Part shown: in pieces, positions 44,878-56,689 of the stretch | Position numbering within the stretch: position 1 is the first letter of the stretch | Layout of the letters: the number at the start of each line of letters is the position of its first letter | From: Phytophthora quininea | Taxonomy: Eukaryota > Oomycota > Peronosporomycetes > Peronosporales > Peronosporaceae | Length of the DNA stretch: 64,000 nucleotides | Direction of reading: 5' to 3' | NCBI GenBank assembly: GCA_011947345.1 | Contig: JAAVTG010000069.1 | Span: 62,001-126,000, forward strand | Notes under the pieces: model-generated | What the model saw: only the letters and a program-made list of their open reading frames with translations | What the model was told of the DNA's origin: nothing | Databases searched by the model: none | Made by a program: the position numbers and the translations under genes

Positions 44878-46401
44878 TTATTCGTCATCATTGTCTTCCT
44901 TTTGCAGCTCCTCGATATCGTTTCTGGGGTCTACCGCTTCAATAGAAATGTCCAAGTCTTGCAGCAAGCGTACCAGCAATTGCCAGTCCGGCTCGGCGGT
45001 CTCCGACGGTGCCATGCTTGCGGCTTGAGCGTCAGCAATTCGTGCTCCCTTGAAGCCATTCACGATCGTCGTAGTCGCTAGCCCAGCCCACGCCGATTTG
45101 ATCCAGCCGACGACGTCCTTGCGCTGAGGAGACGCCATCTTGAAGCGACTCGAGGGTTCCAGGTGGCGCACTTGGTGGAGCAGGAAGTCCACCCAACTCT
45201 TTCGGAGCTGATCCTTCAGGGGCTTGTTCCAGGCAACATCAGCGGGCTGGCACGTGTAGGTATATCCTGGTGGAATGCACATGAGGTGGACGTTGATACA
45301 GCGCGCAAATATCAAGACGTCCTCTCGCCAGTGCCCTGAGAAATCGTCCCATAGAAGAAGAATGGGTTCGTGCATGTTGATACGCCGGCCAAAGTGGTAG
45401 CTGAGGAAGGCGATCGACAGCTCGCTGTTCCGCCAGCCAGCTTGATTGCTGTAAATCTGCACACCAGTCTGCAGCGGGCGCACTTCACCCCATATCTTGC
45501 GCCCAAATCCGTGACGCAGCACCTTGTTGTCCCGCGCTGTTTCCTCAACTGTAGACGGCTTTGTCTTGAAGACCAAGAAGGGCTCAGCTTTGAAGCCATC
45601 GCTTCGTCCGAGCAGCATCACAGTCACACGCTCCTTGCTCTTGCCTGCACACTTCACTCAGATCGTTTTGGCGCCCCGGCTGCCAATGGTAGAAGCAGGA
45701 ATATACTCGTAGTTGACAGCTGAGAAAGGTTAGTTAGAAAGGTTAGATCACAGTGTTTAAGGTTGACAGCCATCAGCACTTACCCGTTTGGTCCGCGTTG
45801 TACACGGTAGTGATCTTAAACTCCTGCATCTTCATGCGCACCGCCGCAACAAACTCTGCTGCCACAATCTCCGCGTCCTGGGGTGTGGTCTGGCCTGCAC
45901 ACTTGCGGCGCCGGATTGAGAGCTTGTGGCGCCGCAAGAAGTGCTTGCGCCAGCACCATGACGCTTTAAACGTTCCTAGAGCCCCACCCAACGTTCTGTA
46001 GATCTCGATTGCTTGTAGTTTTAGCATTAGACTCGTCACAGGCACCCCATCGCGGCGTAGGTCGTTAATCCAGGCTACAAGGTGCTCCTCACTCAGGGTA
46101 GACAGTGTGGTGCCCATGCCTTTTCGGCGGGCGCGTGAGTGCTCTCGAGCTCCACTGGCACATTTGGCCTCAATGACCTCACGCACAGCCTTCCAAGAGT
46201 AAACTTGACGTTTTTGGCTTTAATCTTGTCGCTTGTCACTTCTGGAAAAAAAATAGCAATAGTTTGGGCCATAGAAGATTGATCTAAAAGCGTAGAACAT
46301 GGAGCTTGTAAGCATAAGACTCTCCAACCCGTTTAAATTGCTTCGGTTTGGCTCCTTTGCCTTTGACGCGAGGCCGCCCTACCGGCGCCATTGCTACCTG
46401 G
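44878..46401 (-). pseudogene. Pogo/Tigger-like DDE transposase, degenerate
   Basis: Minus-strand transposase in at least two exons joined by a 64 bp GT-AG intron (45720-45783). The 5' part (from about 46200) has a helix-turn-helix/CENPB-like region (WINDLRRDGVPVTSLMLKLQ; WCWRKHFLRRHKLSIRRRKC) and ends YNADQT, the first catalytic Asp. The 3' exon has LLLWDDFSGHWREDV (second Asp) and PPGYTYTCQPADVAWNKPLK (third Asp), the pogo DDD order. An in-frame TGA lies between GAKTI and VKCAGKSKERVTV (near 45659), so as read the protein is truncated. Candidate upstream exon from an ATG near 46394 (MAPVGRPRVKGKGAKPKQFK) looks like a basic N-terminus, but its junction is unclear. Probably inactive. Confidence 0.72.
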
Positions 46402-47117
46402 AAAATGTGGAAATGATAGCTGAACTAAACTCGTGGCGATAGCGGCGCTGAATTTGGCGCCAAAACACAAAATCGGTTGGTTGTGCATGACGCTCGAAAA
46501 TATATACTACCAAAAGTATGTATTTTACCGGTGTGCTTTATGATATATCGCGCGAGATAGCAATGACAGCCCAAGCACTGATTGGCTAATTGAAGGTGAG
46601 ACTTATGATATGTGGCCGCTCTAAGACATAGGTTATACATTACCGGACAGAAAACTGGAGTCTGATAATTTCAGAACCATTTCATGTCCAGGCATAGGGA
46701 GGTGGTCTATGTAACGGGGGGGACCATAAAAACATTATCGTTCCTTATTATCCAACTAGTCGTCATATTCCTGAAACTCTGGCCTTTTTGCTTAAGAATT
46801 TCTGAAAATGTCAACTGGGAAAATCTTTTCATTGGCCATAAGCATTCCTTTTGTATAGAAATGTTACCAATTGATGCTGAGGTTGTTAGGTTTCAAAACC
46901 TGCAAGTCCCAAAGGTTTTATTTAGATTTACCTACGCGAGTTACGCAAGGAACACACAACAATTTCTCATTTTGCACAGTCGCACTAGCGTATTTTAAGG
47001 TTTCCGTTAGTTTGCGGCATCCCATAAGAAAACCTAGGAATCCCCAACTCGAACCTCACTTCCAAAAGTTCCAATCCGACGCCCTTCTATCCACTCACTT
47101 CAGCTCACGTTTCTACG

Positions 47118-48913
47118 ATGTCCGAGGTGTTCGTGCACGACGGTACATCTGACGAGGGCGACAACTACGACGAAGACTGGGATTTCGGTGATCCACCAGT
47201 TGAAGAAGACGAAGATCAGGTCACTGGCCCTGTTCCGGTGATAGAAGGGGATACTGGTGTCGAAACCGCGGGCAACGAGATGGTGGAAGATGCCAGAACC
47301 CGTACTGGCGGACTCGAGTCAACAAGTACCTCCGATGCAAGCGACAGCTCCGATTCAAGTTCGTCTGAAGACAGCGACAGTTCTGAGCATGAAGATACCC
47401 CGGTGCACACGACCGTGATCCAAGTCGATGGTTATGCGTACACTCGCGCACGCGTATCATCCAAGAAGTGACCGTATCGCTGCAGTGTGTATCGACGAAC
47501 GGGATGCAGAGGAAAAGTCGATTATGACTTGAGGCTGCAGCGGTACATCAACTTCACCCCGCATACATGCCGAGCCGACGTCGAGATTCCGCGGCGACTT
47601 GTGAATGTATCGGAGCGAATGGGGGCTGAAGTTGACCGCTTGGCAACTTTAAACTTGGCTTTAACCGCGCGGCGTATCTGGGATACCGTCAATCAGCGGT
47701 TTTTCCAGCCGGTCAATGACGTGGTGATCAAAGGACTAACGCGTGATCAGGTGATTGCGCGGGTGTATCGAGTTCGTCGTCAACATTTCGGTGGTGATAT
47801 ACACGGAGGGGATGAAGAGCCCAATCTCAGCCTGGTCTCGGGAACCCAACTCACGTTCTTTCAGTTCCAGCACACCTTCTACGACAACGGATCTCTTCAG
47901 AGACTTATTGGGTGGGCTCACCCAAGACTACTGGAGATTCTCAGATATCCCGGACTTCAACTTTTCATTGACGGCACGTTCAGGAGCGTGCCTCATCACT
48001 TCCACCAATGTGTCATTGTGATGGTGAATGATCCTACAAGCCGCGTGTTCGTTCCGGTGTTCTACGCGCTAACGACCGGACGAACTGCCAACATTTACAC
48101 CAGGCTCCTCCGATTTGTCAACGATTCAACCGGTCAGAACTTGCGCCCGGCACAAGTGGTCGTCGATTTTGAGCAAGCGCTGATCGATGCCGTCGGTATC
48201 GCGTTTCCAGATACTCGCGTGGTGGGTTGTCATTTTCATTTTAAGCAAGCTACCCGCCGCCGGATGATCGCACTGCACATACCCGCTCCAGAAGTAAGCA
48301 TCGCCATGGAGGTCGGAATGCTAGACATACTGACTGTCATTCCCCGGGTGACATTGACCCTCACGGACTGGTCTATGTCGAGCGACAGATCCGCCTCCGG
48401 TGCTCGAGTCGTGGGATCGCGTACTCCACGACAAGATGGACTCAGTTTTGGAACTATTTCCGCCGCACATGGCTGGTGCGCTTTCCAGCAGATGTGTGGA
48501 ACATCCACGGCATTGACCTCTCGGTTGTGTGCAGGACTAACAATCCTTTGGAACGGTTCGACAGGGAGCTGAACTCGGCGATCACGTCAGCCCATCCCAA
48601 CCTCGCATCCTTCGTCGGGACTATCGACATGCTCTCTCAACGCTATGTCCAGCTATTAACTGATATCACGAACCGCAGAGCAACAGCCCCACCTCACGGT
48701 GCTATCCAATTACCAGCACCTGTTGACGTTGTTCCAACCCGAAGACGAAGAGCTCAAGCGACACGTGGGAGACCATCGGCAAGAGGCAGACCGGGGCGAG
48801 CTGCGTCTGTAAGACCAGCAAACAGAGCTCGTGCCCGACAAACTACTGAAAGAGTAACCATCCGGCGACCTCAAAGACTGACAAGGCGCACGACGAGAAA
48901 TGCTCGACCTTGA
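47118..48913 (+). pseudogene. MULE transposase with FLYWCH-type finger, disrupted
   Basis: ATG 47118 opens an acidic, Ser-rich N-terminus (SDEGDNYDEDWDFGDPP). A FLYWCH-like zinc finger follows (YRCSVYRRTGCRGK...FTPHTC), with an in-frame TGA at 47469 exactly where this family has a Trp (TGG to TGA). The transposase core has IDGTFRSVPHHFHQCVIVM (first Asp), VVVDFEQALIDAVGIAFPDT (second Asp) and VVGCHFHFKQA, the MULE signature CxxH order. After a one-base change near 48340 it continues FWNYFRRTWLVRFPADVWNI and RTNNPLERFDRELNSAITSA, typical of MULE C-termini, and ends in a basic Arg/Pro tail. One nonsense codon and one frame change suggest inactivity, though either may be a sequence error. Confidence 0.82.
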
Positions 48914-49227
48914 GCCAAAACCTGCTCAGCAGCTGCAAGCAACCGGCGATTGACAACAAGAACTACAAGACATGCTCGACTCCAAACTTGATAAAGCAGG
49001 GGAGATAAACTTTCATTATTTAATGTATATAACTTTTTCATTCATCCAAAAAACTGGAGGTTTTAGAACAATTTTGTAGGGTCTGTATGTGATCGCTAAA
49101 ACAAGTGTGTACTTTGATGGTCACGTTTGGGTCTCGGAAAACAGCAAGTCCTGAGTGCGACCAGACCCGCCGGTGACCCATATAATGTTTTTCCTTTGAT
49201 CGACCAATTAATTAGCTGTTCACGAAC

Positions 49228-49370
49228 TAGAGTTGGGTAATCGACCAGATCGGATTGATCGATCTGTACCTTCTGACCGATTCGATTGGTCCATACCGAT
49301 TATCGATTTTTATCGATTGAATCCGATCGGATCCGATTCGATCGGATCGACTCGATATAAAAAATCTAAC
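49228..49370. repeat. Left hAT terminal and subterminal GATCGG repeats
   Basis: Terminal TAGAGTTGGGTAA followed by repeated GATCGG, CCGATC and ATCGAT units up to about 49360. The same motif family appears at 52390-52425 and at the right end. Confidence 0.65.
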
Positions 49371-50104
49371 TGATCCTGCAGAAACAGATCCAGTGTTGCA
49401 TTTGAATACGAAGGATAACAGGTGTGAACTACAACGACAGCGAGTTCATCCTTCTATTTCTAATATAATTTTAAACGAGCTTCCGCATTCAAAACAAAGG
49501 TTCTAGTCATCTGACTCGGACCTTCGACAAAGTTTCTGCCCACTGGGCAGGCAGTGTCGATGGACCCGGCAGCAAGCGTCGCTCGAGTGAGAGGGAGGGG
49601 GAGGCACTTCAGGTGGCCCGAACGCGGGTGATGTGGAGTCTGGTGTGACGCTAGCGTCGCGCGGGCACGTCTGCTGCGGATGCGAATTAGCCTGGTGCGT
49701 CGGTCAACGGCGCGTCTGGCAGTGTGACGATGGGAAGCGGTGGCTCTGCAAGCAGCACGTCTGGGTCCGTGGCTGTGGTCGGCGGCTCCAGCGCTGCAGA
49801 CAGCGGCGGCTCTGTGTCGGTGCATGGTGGCCACAGTGGCGGTGATTCTGTGGGCGGCTCTGTGACGTTGCAGAGTGGCTCGAGTGCCGCAGACGCTGCC
49901 AGTGGTTTTATCGATATTGGGAGCGGGGCTGCGGCAAGGTCAGGCGCTAGTGGCAACATCAGTGTTTGCAAGGGCAGCGCGGTGTACGGCGCGTCAGGGA
50001 CACTGTCGGTGGTGTCTGGGGACAGCTCCAGCGCTTCAAGCGGCGACATACTCGTCGCGAGCGGTCTTTCGACATCGTGCATCCGCGGCGGCTCAACCGG
50101 CCGC

Positions 50105-50265
50105 GCGAATGCACGCGGAGGCTTCATGTCATCCGGCCCGGATGGCGTGGTGAGCCTGGTGAGTGGTGTTCGTCGCAGTGCTGGCGGCGGGGTAGTGGAC
50201 ATAGCTGCCGGTGGCAGCACTAGAGAGAGTGTGGGTGGCGGCAACGGAACGTGCGCGGCGGGCCT
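50105..50265 (+). repeat. Direct repeat unit 1 in the Ser/Gly array
   Basis: Starts gcgaatgcacgcggaggctt, contains catccggcccggatggcgtg, and ends near gtgcgcggcg. It recurs in the same orientation at 51995-52153 with a few substitutions and small indels. Confidence 0.7.
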
Positions 50266-51994
50266 TTGAGTGGATCCTCGGGCGAAGCTGGCGGCGTCTC
50301 TGTCTGGCGGCGTGGGTTCGTCTGGCCCGACCATCGGGGAGGTGTTTCTCTCGACGGCGGCATGAGTGGCGCTGGTGTGGGCGGCCGTGTGGCTATCTCT
50401 TCTAGCGCCGGTTTGCTCGGAAGTGGTTCCGTGCGTGTTGCGACCGGTGTGAGTTTGACGGGGGATAGTCCGAGCGGCGCCGTGTCGGTCAGTAGCGGTG
50501 AGTCCGCGGACGCGGCTTCGGGCGACGTGAGTGTGTCGTCGGGGCCTTCTTCGTCGAGCTTCAGTGGAAATGTGTCTGTGGCGTCTGGCTCTGCAGGCGG
50601 AACGGCCGGCAACGTGTCGGTGTCGGGAGGCTCTAGCAGCTCGTCGACGGGAGGTGTCGTGTCCGTGGTGAGCGGCGGCGTCTCGAGCGGCGGCGTCTCG
50701 AGCGGCGCTGTGTCTGTTGGTAGCGCTGCATCGAGTGGCGCGTCGGTTTCTGGCGCGGTGTCGTTGGTGTCTGGGGAAACTGTGGCTGGCGCGTCCGGCG
50801 CTGTGAGTGTGGCGAGCGGGTCTAGCGCCAGCTCGAACGGCGGCGCGCTGGATGTGGTCGGCGGGTCTAGTGGTGGTGCTGGGGATGGAGGCACCATCAC
50901 AGTGGCCGGTGGCAACACGTTGACGGGAGATGCCGGCTCCGTTAAGGTGAGCGGCGGATTATCTTAGTCAAGCGGCTTGGGAGGCTCGGTCAGTGTGTCT
51001 GGCGGGTCGTCGACGGACGGCTCCGGAGGTGACGTGACAATCGCTAGTGGTGCTTCCGGGAGTGGTGTTGCCGGAAGCAGTGTGGCCGTCCGTAGCGGCT
51101 CCGGCGGTGGCCTGCGCATCATCCAAGGCGACAGCGTCGCGGTTGGCAGCGATGTGGAGCTGCGCGGCGGCGCTGTGAGGAGCTCGTCTCCTGCACAGAA
51201 AGTGAAGATCGTGGGGTCTCCGAACGCGCTAGGCGACGGAGGCGATGTGTCGGTTGAGGCCGGGTCGTCTGATGCGAGTGCCGGTGGGTCTGTGTCTGTG
51301 ACCAGCGGCGTCGGCGCCTCGACTAGTGGCAACGTGATCGTGTCGACCGGCGTGGTGTCGGGTGGATCGAGTGGCGATGTCGCTGTGAGCACGAGTGCTA
51401 GTAGTGTCTCGAGTGGGTCTGTCGGAATCGCGAGCGGGTCCGGCGAGACTCGTGCTGGGTCCATCGACGTATCCAGGGGTTCGTCTGGAAGCGGAGAAGG
51501 CTCTGGCATTTCTGTGGTTGGCGGCGCGTCCAACGCGTCGACCGGTGGCAATGTGACGATCGTCAGCGGCGAGGGCGTATCGACCGAGAGCGGCACGGTG
51601 GTAGTGCGTTCTCACGCCGGCACAGGCAGCGCCGTCAGTGGGTCCGTGTCGCTGTCGAGCGGTCCGACGGATGACGGTTCGTCTGGCTTGGTCTCGATCA
51701 CGTCTGGCTCATCGATGAGAGGACCCAGTGGACCGTTGCGCGTCGGCGGTGGCGACGCTGGCGACTCTGGCGGGTCTGTGAGCGTGTCTGGAGGCAGCAG
51801 CTCCGGCGCGTCTGGGTCCGGCGGTGTGACCGGTTTGAGTGGAGGTGCTAGTGCAACGGGCGGCACCGTGACGGTGGCTGCTGGTTTGAGCTCGGCTGGC
51901 GACTGGGCTTCGCTATCTCTGACGAGTGGAGAAGGGTCCGCCGGCAGGACTGGACCCGTGGCTGCAGACAGCGGTGGCTCTGTGTCGGTGCACA

Positions 51995-52153
51995 CGCGAC
52001 TGCACGCGGAGGCTCCGTGTCTGTGTCATCCGGCCCGGATGGCGTGGTGAGCCTGGTGAGTGGTGTCCGTCGAAGTGCCGGCGGCGGGGTAGTGGACATA
52101 GGCCGGTGGCAGCACTAGAGAGTGTGGGTGCGGCAACGTGAACGTGCGCGGCG
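51995..52153 (+). repeat. Direct repeat unit 2 in the Ser/Gly array
   Basis: Second copy of the block at 50105-50265, about 1.9 kb downstream, more decayed at its 3' end (tagagagtgtgggtgcggca). It shows that the cargo arose by internal duplication or recombination among repeats. Confidence 0.7.
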
Positions 52154-52386
52154 TCTGGAAAGGTGACCGGCAGCGCTGGTGGTACGGCTTGTGCAGTCGT
52201 AAGGTGGTTTGAGAGATGGAATCGTAACATTCGTGGTGCGGTGACGTCTACTGGCCGCTGATACGACGTTATTGGTGGTGAAAGGAGGAAGCAGAGCACA
52301 CTTTTGATCGGCGTCAGCGAGTTGTCTGTCGTTTGGCCTTTCATACGTTTAACGGAGCCCAGCGACGAGATGAAATACGGCGCATC

Positions 52387-52428
52387 CAATCGGATCCGAT
52401 CCGATCCGATCCGATCAGACTCGGGCTT
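52387..52428. repeat. Internal GATCCGATCC tandem repeat upstream of the hAT transposase
   Basis: Tandem ccgatccgatccgatccgat units about 100 bp before the transposase ATG. Same motif family as the two ends of the element. It could be a transposase-binding promoter region, a remnant left end, or a junction between two elements. Confidence 0.55.
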
Positions 52429-52532
52429 CATATTCCCGCTGGCGGCGATCAAAATCATTTTCGCATTTGCGAGCTAGTGCGAAGCCGTTCACCCCCCTCT
52501 CTCTACCTCTCCTGGAGCTATCACTTCACAAC

Positions 52533-54578
52533 ATGGAGGAGCAAGAGAACTCAAGCACAAACATGTCTTCTAGCACCTCGCAGGGATCGCAAACACAAAA
52601 AGATCTGACGTCTGGACATATATCCACGAAAACAACAAGGGATCATATGCCTGTCTACTCTGTTCTGCTGACTCAGGGCCTCACTGGAGTACTTGCGCGC
52701 ACTCTACATTTCGTCGCCATCTCAGACAGAAGCACCCAGAAGTTTATGGCGGCGTCAATAAGAAATCCCGACAGCCTGACTTACTGGACTTTGGCTTCGA
52801 GCGCTTCGTGAAGCAGCGAACTTTGGACAAGGATGCTGTCGATGCTGAGTTGGTAGCTTTAATCGTGAAATCTTCACTCCCACTAAACTTGGTTGAGAAG
52901 GATGAGTTTCGCTCCTTCTGCGAGTCACTCAATCCGGACTACACGCCACCGACGCGCAAGACTGTGCGTAAAAAGATTATGGAGCGTTGGGCGTGTGAGA
53001 AGGCACTCGTGAGACGTGAATTACTGCAAGGAGTTGCAAACTGCCGTGCTGCACTTACCACCGATATGTGGACTTCGGCGGCTAACAAAGGGTACATGGT
53101 TATCACCATGCATTTTATTGACGACGACTGGAATATCCGATCTGTTATGGTCGGCTTTACGAGAGTGGAATACCCTCACTCCGGCAATAGGCTCGCGCAG
53201 CACCTGCTCGACACCGTCCGTGCGATGGATCAGTCCCTCGTTACAAAATTGTGGACAATCACAACGGACAACGCTAGCAACAATGGCACAATGGTTACCG
53301 CAATTAACAAGGAACTGGAAGGCGAAGTTGCTAGCAATGAAGGTTTGAGGATTTCTGATCCGCCATCAGGGCCTGGACAGACCCCTACGCATCCTTTAAA
53401 GGTCGTTCAAGTGCGCTGCCTGGCTCATGTGTTTCAACTGGCAGTCAAAGAAGGTCTCAAACAATGTCCAATAATGGACGACGGCGTGGGTATAATCCGT
53501 GACATCCTGAAGAAGATATCGGACTCGCCGTCACTTCTAGAGGCGCTACAAAAGTGTGCACATCTATAGATGTAGCGTTTGTAGCACCAGCACTAGACTG
53601 TGTGACGCGATGGAACAGCACGCTAACGATGCTAGCTTCAGCACGCTCTTTAAAGGAGGCAATTCAAGAGCTTCAACGCAGAATTCGGGGAAACACGAAG
53701 GCTACAAAGAATTCATCATTGGGCCAAGCGATCGGCTCGCTGAGTCGATACCAGAGGCAACATGGGGGTACTTGGCGGAGCTCGCAAGGTTCCTCAGACC
53801 AATTAAGGCTGCAACTACAATGATGTCTGGCAAAAACTACCCCACCTTTGGCGTCGCGTTATTGGTTTTTGACCTCGTCTCGAAACACGCGGCCAAGACG
53901 AAAGATACTGCTGCCTCTTGGTATACGAAAGACTTTGCGCGCGCCTTCAAACAGAAGCTTGACGAGTACATACCGCACGTCAAGACTAGAGAGGCACAGA
54001 TTGCTGCCGTCCTTGATCCACGGGTTAAGTCCCACCTAGTCAAGATTGGCATTGAAATCGCCGACGCGAAACGTATCGTCGAAGCAGAGTTCGAATCCCA
54101 GTATCGGTATGAGCACGAGAGAAGAGAAGCAAGCGCTAGAGCGATGATGCAAACGCAAGAACAAGAAGAAGAAGTCGAAGACGAGGAAGCTTTGGGCTCA
54201 CTTATGGATGAACACCTCGGCTTGGTTACGCCTGAACGCGATATTGGTGAATCTTTCGCAAGTGAGTTAAGTAGGTGGCTTGACCATAAAGACACGACTA
54301 TGGCCATGAAAACACCAAGCAGAAACGTATGCCGATGGATGAGAGATGAAGCGTCGTCGTTCCCGCGTGTACAGATGATGGCACGAGATTATCTTGCTGT
54401 AATGGCAACCTCAGTGCCTAGCGAACAAGCATTTTCTGCATCAGGAACTACAATCACCAAACGACGCGCTCGACTTAAGGACGATGCCATCTCAGCCATG
54501 TTGGAGTTGCAAGCATTTCTTGGATTCAATGCAACCTCCGGTGATGTCCATGCTGATCCTGTCGACCTTCGCTGGTAA
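52533..54578 (+). CDS. hAT transposase with BED zinc finger
   Basis: ATG 52533 (MEEQENSSTNMSSSTSQGSQ). After a one-base change near 52603 the frame reads a BED finger: VWTYIHENNKGSYACLLCSA...FRRHLRQKHPEVYGG (C-x2-C ... H-x4-H). The RNase-H-like core follows (ALTTDMWTSAANKGYMVITM with first Asp; LWTITTDNASNN with second Asp; VRCLAHVFQLAVKEGLK). Further changes near 53555 and 53700 link DCVTRWNSTLTMLASARSLK to YLAELARFLRPIKAATTMMS. The C-terminal hAT dimerisation domain is complete: RDYLAVMATSVPSEQAFSAS...RRARLKDDAISAMLELQAFL, ending near 54578. About 670 residues, normal for the family. No clear nonsense codons once indels are corrected, so it may be or recently have been active. Confidence 0.85.
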
Positions 54579-54654
54579 TACAGAAGCAGAAGCTCCTTCC
54601 ATCATTCATTTTTCAATTACTAGCAGCGGTTCACTTCATTATGATGCTGTTTAG

Positions 54655-56588
54655 CTAGTCATTGGTCCAGTAGCAGATGTGCCGTTTTCGCGGCCGTCGG
54701 CGATCTTCGCCCGTCAGCATCTTGATCATCGTAGACTTACTGGCACCGTTCGGGCCGAGCACGGCGATACGGCTCGTCATAGCGCACGTCACAGAGATGT
54801 TGCTGATCGACGGCTTGTCCGTGCTAGGGTACTTGTACAAGCAGTTCGTCAGACGAACGATGGGCGTACCCTCGTTCTTGATGTCGGCAAGGAAACTCGG
54901 CTCTGGGAACGTGAACTTGAACGTCGCAGCGTCCAGCTCGTAGTACGCCTTGGCCTCCGGCTTCACCTCCACGAACTTCGACAGGTTGCCCTTGTAGATC
55001 TTCAGCTTGCGCGTCTCGTAGTGAATGATGTTCGTGCACACCGTGTCCAGGAAACCAGAGTCGTGCGACACCATGATGCTCGTCACGTTCGGCAGTTCAA
55101 CAGGTAGTTCTCCAGCCACGCAACGTTTTTCACGTCCAAGTGGTTCGTCGGCTCATCAAGCAGCAGGATGTCGGCCTTCTGTAGCATAGTGAAGGTAGCT
55201 CCAGTTTCATCTTGCAACCACCCGACAGCGTGGCCACGGCCTGGGCCTGCATCTCCGGCGTGAAGCCGACGCTCGACAGCGAGTTCATGACCTCCTGGCG
55301 CGGGGTCACCTTCAGGTCCTCATCCGCAAGGATGAAGTCCACTACCGACAGCTCGACCTCCGACTCCTGCACGTTGTGCTCCACGAACACTGCCTTCAGC
55401 TCGTCCTTCGCAGGGAAGCCGTCAAGCTGGCCGTTCGCGATGGCGCGCATTAGCGTAGACTTACCGCAACCGTTAGGGCCGCACAAACCGTAGCGGTGGC
55501 CGCGCTTCAGGCGGAGACGGGCGTTGTTGAGCAGGTCATACCACCGTAGGCGAGCAAGAACTCGCAGATGCACAGGCACGGGATGCCCTCGTCGCAGTCC
55601 ACGTCCTCGATGAAGATGCTCTTGTTCTCCTTGAAGCACCGGTCGCGGATCTCGTTGACCAGCGGCTTGATGTCGTCCGCCTTCATGACCGCCTTGAAGT
55701 AGCCGTCATCTGCTTCTCGAAGATCGTCTTGTTAAAGTTGCGAGCAGCCACCAGGAAGAAGCAGACGCGGGTCACGAAGTCCACCGCGAACGAGTCGATG
55801 CCAGCCCTCACGGCGGCGGGGGCGGCCGCGATCGACTCCACCACCACCTTGTGGACGTTGGCGTAGTCCACCTTCAGCTCGTCCTCCGACACCTCCATGG
55901 AACCACCAGTCACGAACAGCGTCTCGTGGGCGCGAGTGGCGATCTCACAGCACTCCAGGTCGGCCTGGGTCTCGATCACCTTCTTCAGGCCCGGCAGCAG
56001 CTTCGGGATGAACAGCTGCGCCTCGGCCGGGTCGTCCATCAGCTTGCACATGTTGTCGATGATGACGGCGGCCTGGCGCTTCACGGCCGTCTTGCCCTCC
56101 TTCAGCGCGCGCTGCAGCAGCGGCTCCATGATGGCAAGGGCGGGCGCTTCCACCGTCTTGACGAACGTCGTCGACGCCAGCTTGTGCGTGCACTCGGGCA
56201 CCTCCGTCGGGTTCGCCAGGCAGCTCACCAGCGCCGGGATGCAGGACTCAATGTCCTGGTTGCCCACCACGTTGCAAACCTTGGTCATCGTCTCCTTGGC
56301 GGCCTCCTTGATCTCCTTGCAGGTGTCCCACATGCAGTCCGTTACCTGAGGGACGATGTCCGGCAGGCATGGTTCGGGCACTCGACGATCAGGTCCAGCG
56401 CACCCTTCTTCATCTGCCACTTCTTGGAGCGGTCCAGGCCGTCGAACAGGATCGGCAGCACGTGGGTCGTGTAGTTCTTGTGGGCGGCGTGCACAGCCGT
56501 CGGCACCACGGGGCTCACCGTCGTCTTCTAGTCGGCCAACAGGTAGCAGCAGATGCTCCCCGCGTTGTACGATAGGGGTATCGCTCAA
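54655..56588 (-). pseudogene. Truncated translation elongation factor 3 (EF3) gene fragment inside the hAT element
   Basis: EF3 is a fungal/oomycete-type ribosomal ABC-F ATPase that promotes E-site tRNA release. The fragment begins within the HEAT domain (PQVTDCMWDTCKEIKEAAKE; NPTEVPECTHKLASTTFVKT; IIDNMCKLMDDP), continues into ABC 1 (RYGLCGPNGCGKSTLMRAIA; signature [11 protein letters not shown]; switch SIMVSHDSGFLDTVC) and stops inside ABC 2 at its Walker A. There GPNGASKST replaces the usual GPNGAGKST, followed by unrelated residues. A full EF3 is about 1040 residues, so both ends are missing. An in-frame TAG (near 56530, just upstream of KTTVSPVVPTAVHAAHKNYT) and several frame changes are seen (near 56370, 55710, 55550, 55195 and 55125). 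It lies antisense to the transposase, within the terminal repeats, and cannot encode a working EF3. Confidence 0.85.
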
Positions 56589-56689
56589 GACAGAATATCA
56601 TCGAGATCGAGTCCTCTAGCGGCCCCGGAGACATTTTAACTGGTAGAAATTTTGCTATGTTTTACCCAATAGCTTTCTATCGCCCTCCA

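Larger units (their letters stand above)
43772..49180. mobile_element. MULE-type composite transposon bounded by terminal inverted repeats
   Basis: A 24-base inverted repeat, 21 of 24 identical, marks the ends: left 43772-43795 and right 49157-49180, sharing the core TCACCGGCGGGTC. Just inside, both ends carry further related GGGTC/GAGACCC blocks. Between them lie a tRNA-like repeat, a pogo transposase and a MULE transposase near the right end, so the region is probably a MULE with nested insertions. I could not see a matching 8-10 bp target-site duplication outside the ends, so the two ends might belong to different copies. Confidence 0.5.
49600..52153 (+). pseudogene. Fragment of a Ser/Gly-rich solenoid-repeat protein
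   Basis: Plus-strand array of imperfect repeats of roughly 13-18 residues with the theme G-G-x-V-S-V-S-S-G-x-S-S-A (examples GGSVSVSGGSSTDGSGGDVT, SGNVSVASGSAGGTAGNVSV). Alternating V/S/T strands and Gly/Ser turns suggest a beta-solenoid surface or wall protein; I cannot name a family with certainty. No signal peptide or start is present: the array is already running at about 49600. An in-frame TAG at 50965-50967 and a frame change near 50255 interrupt it, and it ends without a natural C-terminus near 52150. Both ends fall inside the hAT element, so this looks like a captured internal gene fragment. Third positions are very GC-rich, unlike the adjoining AT-richer transposase. Confidence 0.6.

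Noticed and set aside
49687..51995. Long minus-strand Pro/Thr/Asp-rich frames opposite the Ser/Gly array
   Set aside because: They are antisense shadows of a GC-rich repeat; the plus strand has the structured V-S-V periodicity.
55851..56474. 207-residue plus-strand frame opposite the EF3 fragment
   Set aside because: Antisense shadow; the minus strand carries clear HEAT-domain sequence.
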